Assembly (NCBI GenBank): GCA_902588975.1
Contig: CACIRJ010000002.1
Span: 1-64,000 of the forward strand
From: an uncultured Pelagibacteraceae bacterium
GTDB lineage: Bacteria; Pseudomonadota; Alphaproteobacteria; Pelagibacterales; Pelagibacteraceae
Length of the DNA stretch: 64,000 nt
Direction of reading: 5' to 3'
Part shown: positions 11,862-21,745 of the stretch, piece after piece
How the letters are laid out: each line of letters begins with the position of its first letter
Position numbering within the stretch: the first letter of the stretch is position 1
The notes under the pieces: model-generated
Told to the model about the DNA's origin: nothing
The model's input: only the letters and a program-made list of their open reading frames with translations
Database searches by the model: none
Translations under genes and position numbers: made by a program

Positions 11862-11879
11862 TTATTTGTTAACAAATAA
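11862..11879. promoter_or_regulatory. perfect 18-bp palindrome TTATTTGTTAACAAATAA in the aapJ 5' region
   Basis: Sequence equals its own reverse complement; lies just 5' of the aapJ SD-like AGAGGA and ATG. Confidence 0.6.
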
Positions 11880-11971
11880 TTCAAATTAATTTTTGAATTG
11901 CCCAAGTAAAGCAGAAACAAAGAAACTCATCAATATTAAATTAATCGCAATATCTTTGCTTTATTTGGTTT

Positions 11972-12048
11972 TGGCGCGCTCTGAAGGATTCGAACCTTCG
12001 ACCTACGGTTTAGAAAACCGTTGCTCTATCCAGCTGAGCTAAGAGCGC
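11972..12048 (-). tRNA. tRNA-Arg (TCT)
   Basis: Minus strand GCGCTCTTAGCTCAGCTGGATAGAGC..TTTCTAA loop..GGTTCGAATCC..AGAGCGCGCCA. Confidence 0.94.
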
Positions 12049-12073
12049 ATATTAATTAATTTATAATACTAAT

Positions 12074-13483
12074 TTAATTTTTGAAAAGAAATTTTTTTAA
12101 TAAAATAATAACAGATAAAAGTTCGATTCTCCCAATAATCATAAATATAATTAATGAAATTTTGCCAAATATATTAAAATTATAAAAATCTAAATTTCCT
12201 AAATCAAACATTTCAGAGTTAACGGTATTCATAATTGTCAAAATACCCAATTTGAAAGATGTTTCAAAATCTAAATTAGAGACAGTTAATAAAATTGATA
12301 TTAAAAATAAAGAAATTATAAAAATAATTATTGCAAAAAAATATTTGTTAATATCTGTAATATTAGCGCCAATTCTATTTAAAGATAATTTATTTGAATA
12401 AATTTGATTTGGTTTAGAATGAGACAAAAGATTATTTAAAGAAAATTTTATTAAGGTTAAAACCTTAATAACTCTTAAACCAGAACTTGTTGAAAAAAAA
12501 GAACCACCCAATATCACTAATAATAAAAAAACAAAAACAAGATTTTTAGGGACTTTTTCAAATGAAATTCCTATATTTGAAACACTACTTGAAATAGAAA
12601 CTAATACATTTAAAAAATTATTATCATAATTAAAAAATACAAATGATAATATAATTACTATTAAAAGATAAATTAAAATATTTATATCTTCACTTAAATA
12701 ATTAATATTCTTTTTTTTAAAAAAAATTAGATTAAAAATAAAAAAAAGACTAAAAAAAGAAAATAACATTGATATAGATAAAACAACTTTACTTATATCT
12801 GTGGCAAATGTTAAATCAAAATTATCATTAGGTAAAAATCCACCCGAAGATATTATTGAAAGTGAATAATTATAAGCCTCATAAGATCGTACGTTTACGA
12901 ATTTTAACATAATAAATATGAGAATTGTCATTGATACATAGATCACTATAATTTTAAATACTTGTTTAAATATTTCAGAAGAGTTTAATGAAATATAATT
13001 TGTCAAAGATCTTTTTAAATTTTCATCAAATAAATCAATGAGTAATAATATTGAAAATAAAAAATATAATCCACCTATCCATTGTGAGCTTGATCTCCAA
13101 AGAATTAGCGTTTGATCTAATTTATCCAAATCATTAAAAATTGAAAAACCAGTAGAAGTAAAACCTGATATAGCTTCAAAATAAGAATTAATTAAATTTA
13201 ATTCATTTAAGCCAAAATAGTAAGGAATTGCTATAGCAACAGGTAATATTATATAGCCAATTAATACAATTACAATTCTTTCAAATAAATTTATTTTTTC
13301 ATATTTATATTTTTTAAATATTATTAAAAATAGACCAATTATGAAAGTTATTCCAAAAGTTAGAAAATAATTACTGAGATTACTTAATAAATTAAAATAA
13401 TAAGAATAAATTATATTAAAAAAAGAAAAAAAACTTATAACTAAAAAAAAAATACCAAAGTATTTTAGGGTAAATATATTCAT
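12074..13483 (-). CDS. trkH: Trk potassium uptake protein, TrkH family
   Basis: 469 aa membrane protein; EAISGFTSTGFSI filter-like motif, adjacent to trkA. Confidence 0.88.
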   Translation of the reverse strand: MNIFTLKYFGIFFLVISFFSFFNIIYSYYFNLLSNLSNYFLTFGITFIIGLFLIIFKKYKYEKINLFERIVIVLIGYIILPVAIAIPYYFGLNELNLINSYFEAISGFTSTGFSIFNDLDKLDQTLILWRSSSQWIGGLYFLFSILLLIDLFDENLKRSLTNYISLNSSEIFKQVFKIIVIYVSMTILIFIMLKFVNVRSYEAYNYSLSIISSGGFLPNDNFDLTFATDISKVVLSISMLFSFFSLFFIFNLIFFKKKNINYLSEDINILIYLLIVIILSFVFFNYDNNFLNVLVSISSSVSNIGISFEKVPKNLVFVFLLLVILGGSFFSTSSGLRVIKVLTLIKFSLNNLLSHSKPNQIYSNKLSLNRIGANITDINKYFFAIIIFIISLFLISILLTVSNLDFETSFKLGILTIMNTVNSEMFDLGNLDFYNFNIFGKISLIIFMIIGRIELLSVIILLKKFLFKN

Positions 13484-13486
13484 TAA

Positions 13487-14860
13487 TTAGATTGAGCTAA
13501 TTCTAAATAAATTTTCTACCAAAGGTAATTGGTCTCTTTTGGCCAACAAAACAACTGTATCATCTTTTTGAAATATATATTTAGATGATGGGAGTAAAAA
13601 TTTATTATCTCTCAAAATTGCACCAACACGAATTTCATCCGGCAAATCTGCATTTTTTAACTCTTTATTGACGAGTTCGGACGTTTCCAAAATATCAGCT
13701 TCTATTACTTCATACTCACCATTTAAAATAGTATAAGCGTTCTCAATTGTACCTTTATGTACATGTTTTAATATACTTGAAACTGTACTCATTCTAGGAT
13801 CTATTAAATCATCTATTTTTAAAGATGATTGTAATAATGAATAATTAGGTTTATTTACTAATGCCATAGTTCTTTTATTTTTTGAAAATTTTTCTACAAG
13901 GACACTTACCATAAGATTATCCTCATCATCATTTGTTAAAGCTAATACAGTTTCAACTTCTTCTAAATTTGCTTCATTTAATACTTCCTCATCTAAACCA
14001 TTTCCGTTTATAACAATTGTGTCGTTTAAATAATTCGCGATAAATTCTGCTCTACTTTTATCTTTTTCAATAATTTTAACTCTCGCTTCATCAAAATTAT
14101 TTTCAATATTATAGGCAAGATTAAATCCTATATTACCACCGCCTATAATAAGAATTTTATTTGCAATTTTTTCATTATGACCAAATACTTTTAATGTCTT
14201 TTCCATTTGATTTGAGTTTACTATTACATAGGCTTTATCATTATGCTGAAGTTTGTTGTCTTTTTTTAATATTTGAAATTTCTCCTCTCTAATTACTCCT
14301 AATATATATGCATTTAAGTCTGGAAATTTATTTGTTAATTCTTTCAATTTAATTTCATGTATTGGACATTTTTCATCAATCAGAATTTCTAACAATCTAA
14401 TTTTATTTTCTGCAAAAGGTACATTATCTAAAGCTCCAGGAGCTTCTAATTTTCTTTGTAATGATTTTGCTATCTCTAATTCTGGAGATATAACGTAATC
14501 AATTGGTAAATTCTCTTTATTAAAAAGTGTTGAAAATTTTGGATCTAAATATTCTTGAGATCTTATTCTAGCAATTTTTTTTGGAACTTTAAATAACGAA
14601 TATGCAATTTGGCATATAAGCATATTTATTTCATCATTTCTTGTCACAGCAATCAACATATCAGCGTCTGAAGTATTAGCGCTATCTAGAATTTCTGGAG
14701 AAGTAGCTTTTCCTACTATTGCTTTTACATCAAGAGACTCATTGATTTTTTGAATATCTTCACTTGATTGATCGATTACCGTTATAGAATGATTTTGTTC
14801 TGTTAACAGTTTAGCGATTGTATAACCTACTCTACCTGCACCACAAATTATTATATTCAT
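13487..14860 (-). CDS. trkA: Trk potassium transporter NAD-binding protein
   Basis: 457 aa; two Rossmann motifs IICGAGRVGYTIAKLL and ILIIGGGNIGFNLA plus TrkA-C regions. Confidence 0.95.
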   Translation of the reverse strand: MNIIICGAGRVGYTIAKLLTEQNHSITVIDQSSEDIQKINESLDVKAIVGKATSPEILDSANTSDADMLIAVTRNDEINMLICQIAYSLFKVPKKIARIRSQEYLDPKFSTLFNKENLPIDYVISPELEIAKSLQRKLEAPGALDNVPFAENKIRLLEILIDEKCPIHEIKLKELTNKFPDLNAYILGVIREEKFQILKKDNKLQHNDKAYVIVNSNQMEKTLKVFGHNEKIANKILIIGGGNIGFNLAYNIENNFDEARVKIIEKDKSRAEFIANYLNDTIVINGNGLDEEVLNEANLEEVETVLALTNDDEDNLMVSVLVEKFSKNKRTMALVNKPNYSLLQSSLKIDDLIDPRMSTVSSILKHVHKGTIENAYTILNGEYEVIEADILETSELVNKELKNADLPDEIRVGAILRDNKFLLPSSKYIFQKDDTVVLLAKRDQLPLVENLFRISSI

Positions 14861-16215
14861 TAATTTAGGTCCTTAACGCCTAATAATTTTAATTTTCTGT
14901 GAAGAGCAGATCTTTCCATACCCACAAATTTTGCTGTTTTAGATATGTTTCCACCAAATTTTTTTATTTGAGAAATTAGATATTCTTTCTCAAAGTTTTC
15001 TCTTGCCTCTCTTAATGGTATAGACAAATTCTCAGCAACTGAAAAGGTCTCGTTTGATGATTTAGATAAAGATTCTTTAATAATATCTAATATTTTTTTT
15101 TCATCATTGCCTGGTGAAAGTATAGCAATTCTCTCAATAAGATTACGCAATTCTCTTACATTACCCGGCCAATCATAATTTAGAAGATAGTTATCATCTT
15201 TGATTTTGAATTTTTTATAGTTGTACGTATTACAAATATTTTCAATAAAATAATCAACAAGTAAGGGAATATCTTCTATTCTTTTATTCAATGGATCTAT
15301 TTCAATATTAAATACATTTAATCTGTGAAACAGATCTTCGCGGAAATTTCCATTTTTTATTTCATAATTAATTTGCTTACTTGATGTACAAATAATTCTA
15401 ACATCAACTTTTATATCATGATTGCTATTAATTCTTTTGAATTTTTGATCTATTACAACTCTTAATATTTTTGATTGAGTTTCTAATGGAATTTCAGTTA
15501 CTTCATCAATTAACAATACTCCACCAGATGCTTTTTCTAAAGCTCCATAAACAATTGAACCATCTTTATTTTCCTCACCAAAAAGTTCTAATTCATATTT
15601 TTTTGAGTCTAATAAAGCGCCATTAATAATAATAAATGGACCTTTAGAGCGTTTAGAATTTTTGTAAATTTTTCTAGATATTAACTCTTTACCTGAACCA
15701 GTTGGTCCACTTATAAAAACTCTACTTTCAGATTTTGAAAGTTTTTGTATTTGATCTTTTATAGAGCTAATATTTCCACTCTTTCCAATAATTTCAAATG
15801 AATGGAATAATTTATTTGATAAAGATTTATTTTCTTTTTTTAAATTGATGTTTTCTACAGCTCTCTTTACAAAATTTAATAATCTTTCTTTATCAAACGG
15901 TTTTTGTATGAACTCAAATGCACCGGATCTAAGAGAATTTATAGCCATTTCAATATTTGCATGTCCTGAAATTATAATTACAGGTATGTCAGTATTTTTT
16001 GTTTTAATATGCTCTAACAACTGAATACCATCATTATCGCCTTTATCTAATTTTACATCAATAATAGCTACGTCTGGTAATTTTTTATCTATTTCTGAAA
16101 GTCCTTGATTAAAATTTGCTGCCAATCTTGTTTTGTAACCAGCGTCTTTAATTAATTCAGAAAGAATATTTCTAATATCTGCATTGTCATCAATAATTAA
16201 TATTTCTGTTGCCAT
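14860..16215 (-). CDS. ntrX: NtrX-type response regulator (REC, AAA+, Fis HTH)
   Basis: ILIIDDNADIRNIL receiver, GPTGSGKE Walker A, C-terminal ISKTAKFVGMERSALHRKLKLLG. Confidence 0.93.
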   Translation of the reverse strand: MATEILIIDDNADIRNILSELIKDAGYKTRLAANFNQGLSEIDKKLPDVAIIDVKLDKGDNDGIQLLEHIKTKNTDIPVIIISGHANIEMAINSLRSGAFEFIQKPFDKERLLNFVKRAVENINLKKENKSLSNKLFHSFEIIGKSGNISSIKDQIQKLSKSESRVFISGPTGSGKELISRKIYKNSKRSKGPFIIINGALLDSKKYELELFGEENKDGSIVYGALEKASGGVLLIDEVTEIPLETQSKILRVVIDQKFKRINSNHDIKVDVRIICTSSKQINYEIKNGNFREDLFHRLNVFNIEIDPLNKRIEDIPLLVDYFIENICNTYNYKKFKIKDDNYLLNYDWPGNVRELRNLIERIAILSPGNDEKKILDIIKESLSKSSNETFSVAENLSIPLREARENFEKEYLISQIKKFGGNISKTAKFVGMERSALHRKLKLLGVKDLN

Positions 16216-16218
16216 GAT

Positions 16219-17991
16219 TTACTTTGGAATTATGATTTGAACTTTAGCTCCATTATTTATGTTTAAAAATTTAATAGATCCATTATGATCATTTATAATT
16301 TTATCTACAATAGACAATCCTAAGCCAGTTCCATTTTCTTTAGTTGTATAATATGGTTTTATAATATCTTTGGTTTTTTTATCTCTAAAACCTTCGCCTG
16401 TATCAATTAAGTTAACTGTTATATAGTCTCTTCTTTGATTAATTTCTATATCAATATTTTTCAATGAATTGTTGGTTTTTTTGACTTTTTCCCTAATGCT
16501 CTCAATTGAATTTTTAATCAAGTTAAAAAATAGTCTATTAAATTGTTCATTATCAAAATTAAGTATCACCTTCTTTCCAGTTTTATTATTAATTTTAAAA
16601 TTAATTGAATTATCAATTTTCTTTAACAGATCAATATTTTCTTCTAAGAGTTTAATTAAATCATTGTTTTTAAAATGAGGTTTGGGCATTCTTGCAAAAT
16701 CTGAAAATTCGTTAACTAAATTTTCAATTTGTTTTATTTGCTTTAATATAGTCTTTAAATTATTTTGATATTTAATTTTTTTTTCATCATTTATATCAGA
16801 TAAATATTTAGAGTTAAGGTTATCGATAGTTAATTGGATTGGAGTTAATGGATTTTTAATTTCATGAGCCATTTTTCTTGCAACAGTTTCCCATGCTTCA
16901 TGTCTTTCATTTGAAAGTAATTTATCTTGCTGATTTTTTAATTTTTCAATCATTGAATTAAAATTTTTATTTAATAATTCCATTTCTCTGTCTGCTTTAA
17001 GTTCAGGAACTTTAGCATCTAAATTTCCCTTTCCAATTTTTTCAGACGCAGTGATCAGGTTATTGATTGATATAAAAAATCTAGATGAAAATCTGATTGC
17101 TATTGTGATCGATAAAAATAACAAAAGTGTTACTAAAGATATATATATAATTGCAAAAGAAATTCTTATTCCTAATCTTTGATTCTCAACAGTATAATAA
17201 AAATTTACTGCCTCTTCTGACTCTATTAGATAATTTGATATATTCTTATCTAACCTTTTTACTACATACAGAAAAGTATCTTCGAAATTTTGTAACCTTA
17301 TTACGGCTGCCGATCTATTTTCAGGAGCATTTATAATTTTTAAAGGTCTATCATCAGATTTTACCATTTGAATAGCCTGATCCTCAATTTTAATGTAATT
17401 ATAATCATTTGCTGAAATAATTAATTCACCAGCTGAATTAATTAAATAAAGTTGATCAATATCTCTGATTAGATTCTGAGTGTTTAAGAATGCCTTAAAT
17501 CTATCTGGATCAGATTTGTAAATATTATAATATTTATTTAGATCAAATGCTATTAATACTATTTCTGATTGAATTTTATTTCTTTTTTCATCAACATAAT
17601 TTTTTGCGATCTCATAAGAATTATTAACAGCAGTTGTAATTTTTTTATCAAAGTATTTTTCAAGAGCAAAAGAGAAAATAAACAGAGAGAATATCGCAAT
17701 AAGTAAAGATGGAATTAAAGTAAAAAGTCCAAAAGAAATTATATATTTTCTGTTTGCAAGAGAACCTCTTACATTTATATTATTTCTAATTGAATTTTTA
17801 ATATCAATAAAAATTAAAATAAAGAATAATAACAAAAAAATTATGTTGACAATTAATACTAATTGCAAGTTTTGTTCATTCAATTCAATAAAACTTCTGT
17901 CAATAAATGTTAAAAATGTAATAAAAGACAGGAGTACAGTCAGAAGAAATATTATTATTATAAATAAATTTCTTTTTATGAATGTAAGCAT
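16219..17991 (-). CDS. ntrY: NtrY-type sensor histidine kinase
   Basis: N-terminal TM segments, HAMP-like region, H-box VARKMAHEIKNPLTPIQL, GTGLGLSIV. Confidence 0.92.
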   Translation of the reverse strand: MLTFIKRNLFIIIIFLLTVLLSFITFLTFIDRSFIELNEQNLQLVLIVNIIFLLLFFILIFIDIKNSIRNNINVRGSLANRKYIISFGLFTLIPSLLIAIFSLFIFSFALEKYFDKKITTAVNNSYEIAKNYVDEKRNKIQSEIVLIAFDLNKYYNIYKSDPDRFKAFLNTQNLIRDIDQLYLINSAGELIISANDYNYIKIEDQAIQMVKSDDRPLKIINAPENRSAAVIRLQNFEDTFLYVVKRLDKNISNYLIESEEAVNFYYTVENQRLGIRISFAIIYISLVTLLLFLSITIAIRFSSRFFISINNLITASEKIGKGNLDAKVPELKADREMELLNKNFNSMIEKLKNQQDKLLSNERHEAWETVARKMAHEIKNPLTPIQLTIDNLNSKYLSDINDEKKIKYQNNLKTILKQIKQIENLVNEFSDFARMPKPHFKNNDLIKLLEENIDLLKKIDNSINFKINNKTGKKVILNFDNEQFNRLFFNLIKNSIESIREKVKKTNNSLKNIDIEINQRRDYITVNLIDTGEGFRDKKTKDIIKPYYTTKENGTGLGLSIVDKIINDHNGSIKFLNINNGAKVQIIIPK

Positions 17992-18028
17992 AAACTATGA
18001 ATATATATAAAAATTTATAAATAAATAC

Positions 18029-19120
18029 ATGAGTGATTGTTTTATATTATTAAGTGCGGGAAAAAGTAAGAGATTTAAATCAAGATTAAATAAACAATAT
18101 ATAACCTATAAAAATAAGCCTTTATTTGAACATTCTTTAAAAACTGCTCTAGACTCAAAACTTTTTAAAAAAATTTTAATAGTTTCAAATAAGAATATTA
18201 ATTATAAAAATATAGATGTTATAAAAGGTGGAAAAGAAAGACATAATTCAACCCAAAATGCTCTTAATTTTTTAAAAAATAAAAAAATTAAAAATGTATT
18301 TATTCATGATGCAGCTAGACCAAATTTATCAATTAATTTACTAAAAAAATTAAAAAAAGAATTAAAAAATAATAACGCAGTTGTTCCCTATTTAAAATCT
18401 GAAAATTCAGTAAAGTATAAAATTAAAAATAAAATAATTAATTTAGATCGAGATAAAGTTTTAATTACACAAACCCCACAGTGTTTTAATTTTCAAGAAC
18501 TTTTTAATTTATATAAATCAAATAAAGAAAAAATTACTGATGAAGCTAGTTTGTATTTAAGAAATAATAGAAAAATTAAGTTTATTACTGGAGATAAAAA
18601 AAATTTTAAAATAACAACAACAGATGATGTAAGTTATCTAAAATCAGAAACATATTATGGTGTAGGTTTTGATGTACATAAACTAATTAAAAATAAAAAA
18701 CTTTTTCTTGGAGGTGTGAAAATTCCATTTCACTCAGGACTAAAAGGCCATTCTGATGGAGATGTAATACTTCACGCTATAATTGATGGTTTACTTGGAG
18801 CTATGAGAAAAAGCGATATTGGAACTCTTTTCCCAAGTAATTCAAATAAATTTAAAAATATTAGGTCCAAAAATATGCTTATGCCTGTTACAAAACTATT
18901 AAAGGATAATAATTTTTACATAAATAATATAGATATAAACTTAATTTGTGAAAATCCCAAAGTCTCAAAAATTAGAAGCAAAGTAATAAAATCAATATCT
19001 AACTTATTATCTATAAACGAAAATTTGATAAATTTAAAAGGGAAAACAGTTGAAAAATTAGGTATAATTGGAAAAGAACAAGCAATTGCTTGTGAAGTAA
19101 TTTGTTCAATATCAAAATGA
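18029..19120 (+). CDS. ispDF: bifunctional IspD/IspF (MEP pathway)
   Basis: IspD N-half (ILLSAGKSKRF, HDAARP) fused to IspF (GVGFDVHKL, GHSDGDVILHAIIDGLLGA). Confidence 0.95.
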   Translation: MSDCFILLSAGKSKRFKSRLNKQYITYKNKPLFEHSLKTALDSKLFKKILIVSNKNINYKNIDVIKGGKERHNSTQNALNFLKNKKIKNVFIHDAARPNLSINLLKKLKKELKNNNAVVPYLKSENSVKYKIKNKIINLDRDKVLITQTPQCFNFQELFNLYKSNKEKITDEASLYLRNNRKIKFITGDKKNFKITTTDDVSYLKSETYYGVGFDVHKLIKNKKLFLGGVKIPFHSGLKGHSDGDVILHAIIDGLLGAMRKSDIGTLFPSNSNKFKNIRSKNMLMPVTKLLKDNNFYINNIDINLICENPKVSKIRSKVIKSISNLLSINENLINLKGKTVEKLGIIGKEQAIACEVICSISK

Positions 19121-19608
19121 AAAAGATAAATGTATTGATCTCAACTTTTTTTGGAAATGGATATATTTCTAAAATACCTGGCACATTTACATCGCTCAGC
19201 ACATTAATGATATTATATGTACTTTTTGAAGTACTTAATTTTAAAAATTTAAACTACATTTTAATACTATATTCAATTATATTTTTCTATTCCTTTTATG
19301 CAGTAATGGACTCTGAAACTGAGTTTGAAAACAAAGATCCTAGACAAATTGTAATTGACGAGGTTTTGGGTCAAGCAATGCCTTTGATATTGATTGTTTA
19401 CCTTTCTTCACTAAATCTAATAAGTATCCCTGTTGAAATATATTATTTGCTGTCTTTTATTTTTTTCAGATTTTTTGATATTGTAAAACCTTTTCCAGTT
19501 AGTTATTTCGATAAAGAACATAAAAACTTCTTTGGAATAATAATGGATGATATTATGGCAGGTTTATATACGATGATATTAATTTACTTAATAAGTCTTA
19601 AATTTTAA
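19117..19608 (+). CDS. pgpA: phosphatidylglycerophosphatase A
   Basis: GNGYISKIPGTFTSLS, IVIDEVLGQ, FRFFDIVKPFPVSYFDK; start set to the internal Met (MKKINVL). Confidence 0.85.
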   Translation: MKKINVLISTFFGNGYISKIPGTFTSLSTLMILYVLFEVLNFKNLNYILILYSIIFFYSFYAVMDSETEFENKDPRQIVIDEVLGQAMPLILIVYLSSLNLISIPVEIYYLLSFIFFRFFDIVKPFPVSYFDKEHKNFFGIIMDDIMAGLYTMILIYLISLKF

Positions 19609-20072
19609 TGAATATCGAAAAGCTGCATAAGAAATTAATTAAAAAAAATATTACAGTATCGGTAGCTGAATCATGCACAGGAGGCTTATTATCAAGTAAA
19701 TTTACTAGGTTAAGCGGTTCTTCAAAGTACTTCCAAATGGGTTTAGTTACTTATTCAAACAATGCTAAAATTAAAATATTAAAAGTTAACAAAAAAATCA
19801 TAGATAAGTATGGCTCTGTAAGTCCTGAGTGTTGCAGATCTATGGTGCAAGGGTTAACAAAAATATCAAAGAGTAAAATTAATATATCTATTACTGGTAT
19901 AGCTGGTCCTAATGGTGGGACAAAAGATAAGCCTGTTGGTCTTGTATATATAGGTTTAACAAAAAGAAATAAAACTGTAGTTTCAAAAAATTTTTTTAAG
20001 AAAAAAGATAGAAAATCAATACAAAATAAAACTGTTGAAAAGTGTATTAAATTAATTCAAGATATTATTTAA
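19608..20072 (+). CDS. pncC: CinA C-terminal-domain nicotinamide-nucleotide amidase
   Basis: VSVAESCTGGLLSSKFT, SITGIAGPNGGTKDKPVGLVYIG. Confidence 0.92.
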   Translation: MNIEKLHKKLIKKNITVSVAESCTGGLLSSKFTRLSGSSKYFQMGLVTYSNNAKIKILKVNKKIIDKYGSVSPECCRSMVQGLTKISKSKINISITGIAGPNGGTKDKPVGLVYIGLTKRNKTVVSKNFFKKKDRKSIQNKTVEKCIKLIQDII

Positions 20073-20084
20073 TATACATAAAGA

Positions 20085-20522
20085 TCACAAACTTTCTGCT
20101 CTTTTTTGAAAAGCATCTGCTATTTTATTAAGACCAAATTGAAATGATTTAGCCATAATAATATTAAGAAATTTATTTTTAATTTCAAAATCAACATCGA
20201 AATGAACTTCTGTAAAATTATCTTTTTCAATAAATTTCCAGTTATTTTCAAGATAATTAAGTGGTCCATCAATATTTGTGACATGGATATGATCATTGAT
20301 TTTATCAAATATAACATTGCTTTTATAAGTATCTGTAAAAGGTCTTTTACCAATAGTTAAATCAGCTATTATATTAATAGAATCATTTTCCTCTTTTTTT
20401 TCATACACCTTTGAATCTATACAGAAAGGAATAAATTCTGGATATTTTTCAATATCTAAAACAAAATTTATAAGTGTTTTTTTATCGCGTTCTATAAGTC
20501 GCGTTACAGATGCTTTTGGCAT
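20085..20522 (-). CDS. Coq10/RatA-like START-domain protein
   Basis: 145 aa; KTLINFVLDIEKYPEFIPFC, neighbour of lipA as in other alphaproteobacteria. Confidence 0.85.
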   Translation of the reverse strand: MPKASVTRLIERDKKTLINFVLDIEKYPEFIPFCIDSKVYEKKEENDSINIIADLTIGKRPFTDTYKSNVIFDKINDHIHVTNIDGPLNYLENNWKFIEKDNFTEVHFDVDFEIKNKFLNIIMAKSFQFGLNKIADAFQKRAESL

Positions 20523-20526
20523 GAAA

Positions 20527-21450
20527 TTAATTAAGTCTGTTTTGTTTTAATTTAGCAAAATCTTCATCTGCATGATAGGATGATCTCGTTAAAGGAGACG
20601 AAGAAACCAATAAAAATCCTTTTGACTTTGCTATTACTTCTAATTCTTTAAATTCATCTGGATGGTAATATCTTTCTAATGGATGATGTTTTACTGATGG
20701 TTGCAAATATTGACCAATGGTTAAGAAATCTACATCGGCTGATCTTAGATCATCCATAACTTGAATTATTTCATCTCTCTCTTCACCTAAACCAACCATG
20801 ATTCCAGATTTAGTAAATACTTTTTTATTATTTAATTTTGCATTCTTAAGAAGTTCTAAAGATGCGAAGTATCTAGCACCTGGTCTCACTTTGACATACA
20901 ATCTTGGCACTGTTTCAATATTATGATTAAAAACATCAGGATTAGATTCTAATATAGTTTTATAAGACTCACCTTTTCTTAAAAAATCTGGTGTTAAAAC
21001 CTCAATTGTAGTATTTGGATTTTTTTTTCTAGTCATCAATACTACTTCTTTAAAATGATTTGACCCACCATCTGGTAAATCATCTCTATCAACTGATGTT
21101 ATAACAACATGTCTTAAGCTTAATTTATTTACTGCATTTGCTATTTTTATTGGTTCAAAAGGATCTAATTTTTCTGGTTTTCCAGTTTTAACATCACAAA
21201 ATGCACATGCTCTTGTACAAGTATCTCCCATAATCATAAATGTTGCATGTCGTTTACTCCAACATTCTGTTATATTTGGGCAGTTTGCTTCCTGACAAAC
21301 AGTTACAAGATTATTTTGATTAACTACAGTTTTGGTAAGAAAAAATTCTTTACTGTCAGAAAGCTTAGATCTAATCCATTCTGGTTTCTTTTTGATAGGA
21401 TTTATTGGATTCTTTTCTTTTTCTGGATGTCTTGATTTAATTTTGTCCAT
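20527..21450 (-). CDS. lipA: lipoyl synthase
   Basis: [13 protein letters not shown] and radical-SAM [13 protein letters not shown]. Confidence 0.97.
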   Translation of the reverse strand: MDKIKSRHPEKEKNPINPIKKKPEWIRSKLSDSKEFFLTKTVVNQNNLVTVCQEANCPNITECWSKRHATFMIMGDTCTRACAFCDVKTGKPEKLDPFEPIKIANAVNKLSLRHVVITSVDRDDLPDGGSNHFKEVVLMTRKKNPNTTIEVLTPDFLRKGESYKTILESNPDVFNHNIETVPRLYVKVRPGARYFASLELLKNAKLNNKKVFTKSGIMVGLGEERDEIIQVMDDLRSADVDFLTIGQYLQPSVKHHPLERYYHPDEFKELEVIAKSKGFLLVSSSPLTRSSYHADEDFAKLKQNRLN

Positions 21451-21745
21451 CGTGTTTTATTATATAAGTAGTCTCCCCATCTTTTCCAAATAAAAATTTG
21501 TCTCGTATTAAAACTTCAATAAAATCAAGGTCTATATCTTTAGTTAATAAAGAGTTTTTGTATTCCAATTCCTCAATTTTGAATTTCAAATCTGTCTGTT
21601 TTACCTTTAATTTTTCATAGAATTCTTTTTTTTTTAAATAAGAGATTAGACCTCTGTCACCACCTAATAGATTAAAGAAAAAATAAATAAATAGGAAAGT
21701 AATAATTAAAATAAAATAATTTTTTTTTATTTTATCAAACATCAA
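21437..21745 (-). CDS. FtsB/DivIC-like septum formation initiator
   Basis: 102 aa, single TM plus coiled coil, directly follows eno. Confidence 0.75.
   Translation of the reverse strand: MMFDKIKKNYFILIITFLFIYFFFNLLGGDRGLISYLKKKEFYEKLKVKQTDLKFKIEELEYKNSLLTKDIDLDFIEVLIRDKFLFGKDGETTYIIKHDGQN

Noticed and set aside
20120-20353. 77-aa out-of-frame ORF inside the Coq10/RatA-like gene
   Set aside because: Alternative frame of a recognisable START-domain gene.
20085-20522. RatA-like toxin reading of a toxin-antitoxin module
   Set aside because: No antitoxin partner; neighbourhood (lipA, cinA) fits the Coq10/START-domain housekeeping family.
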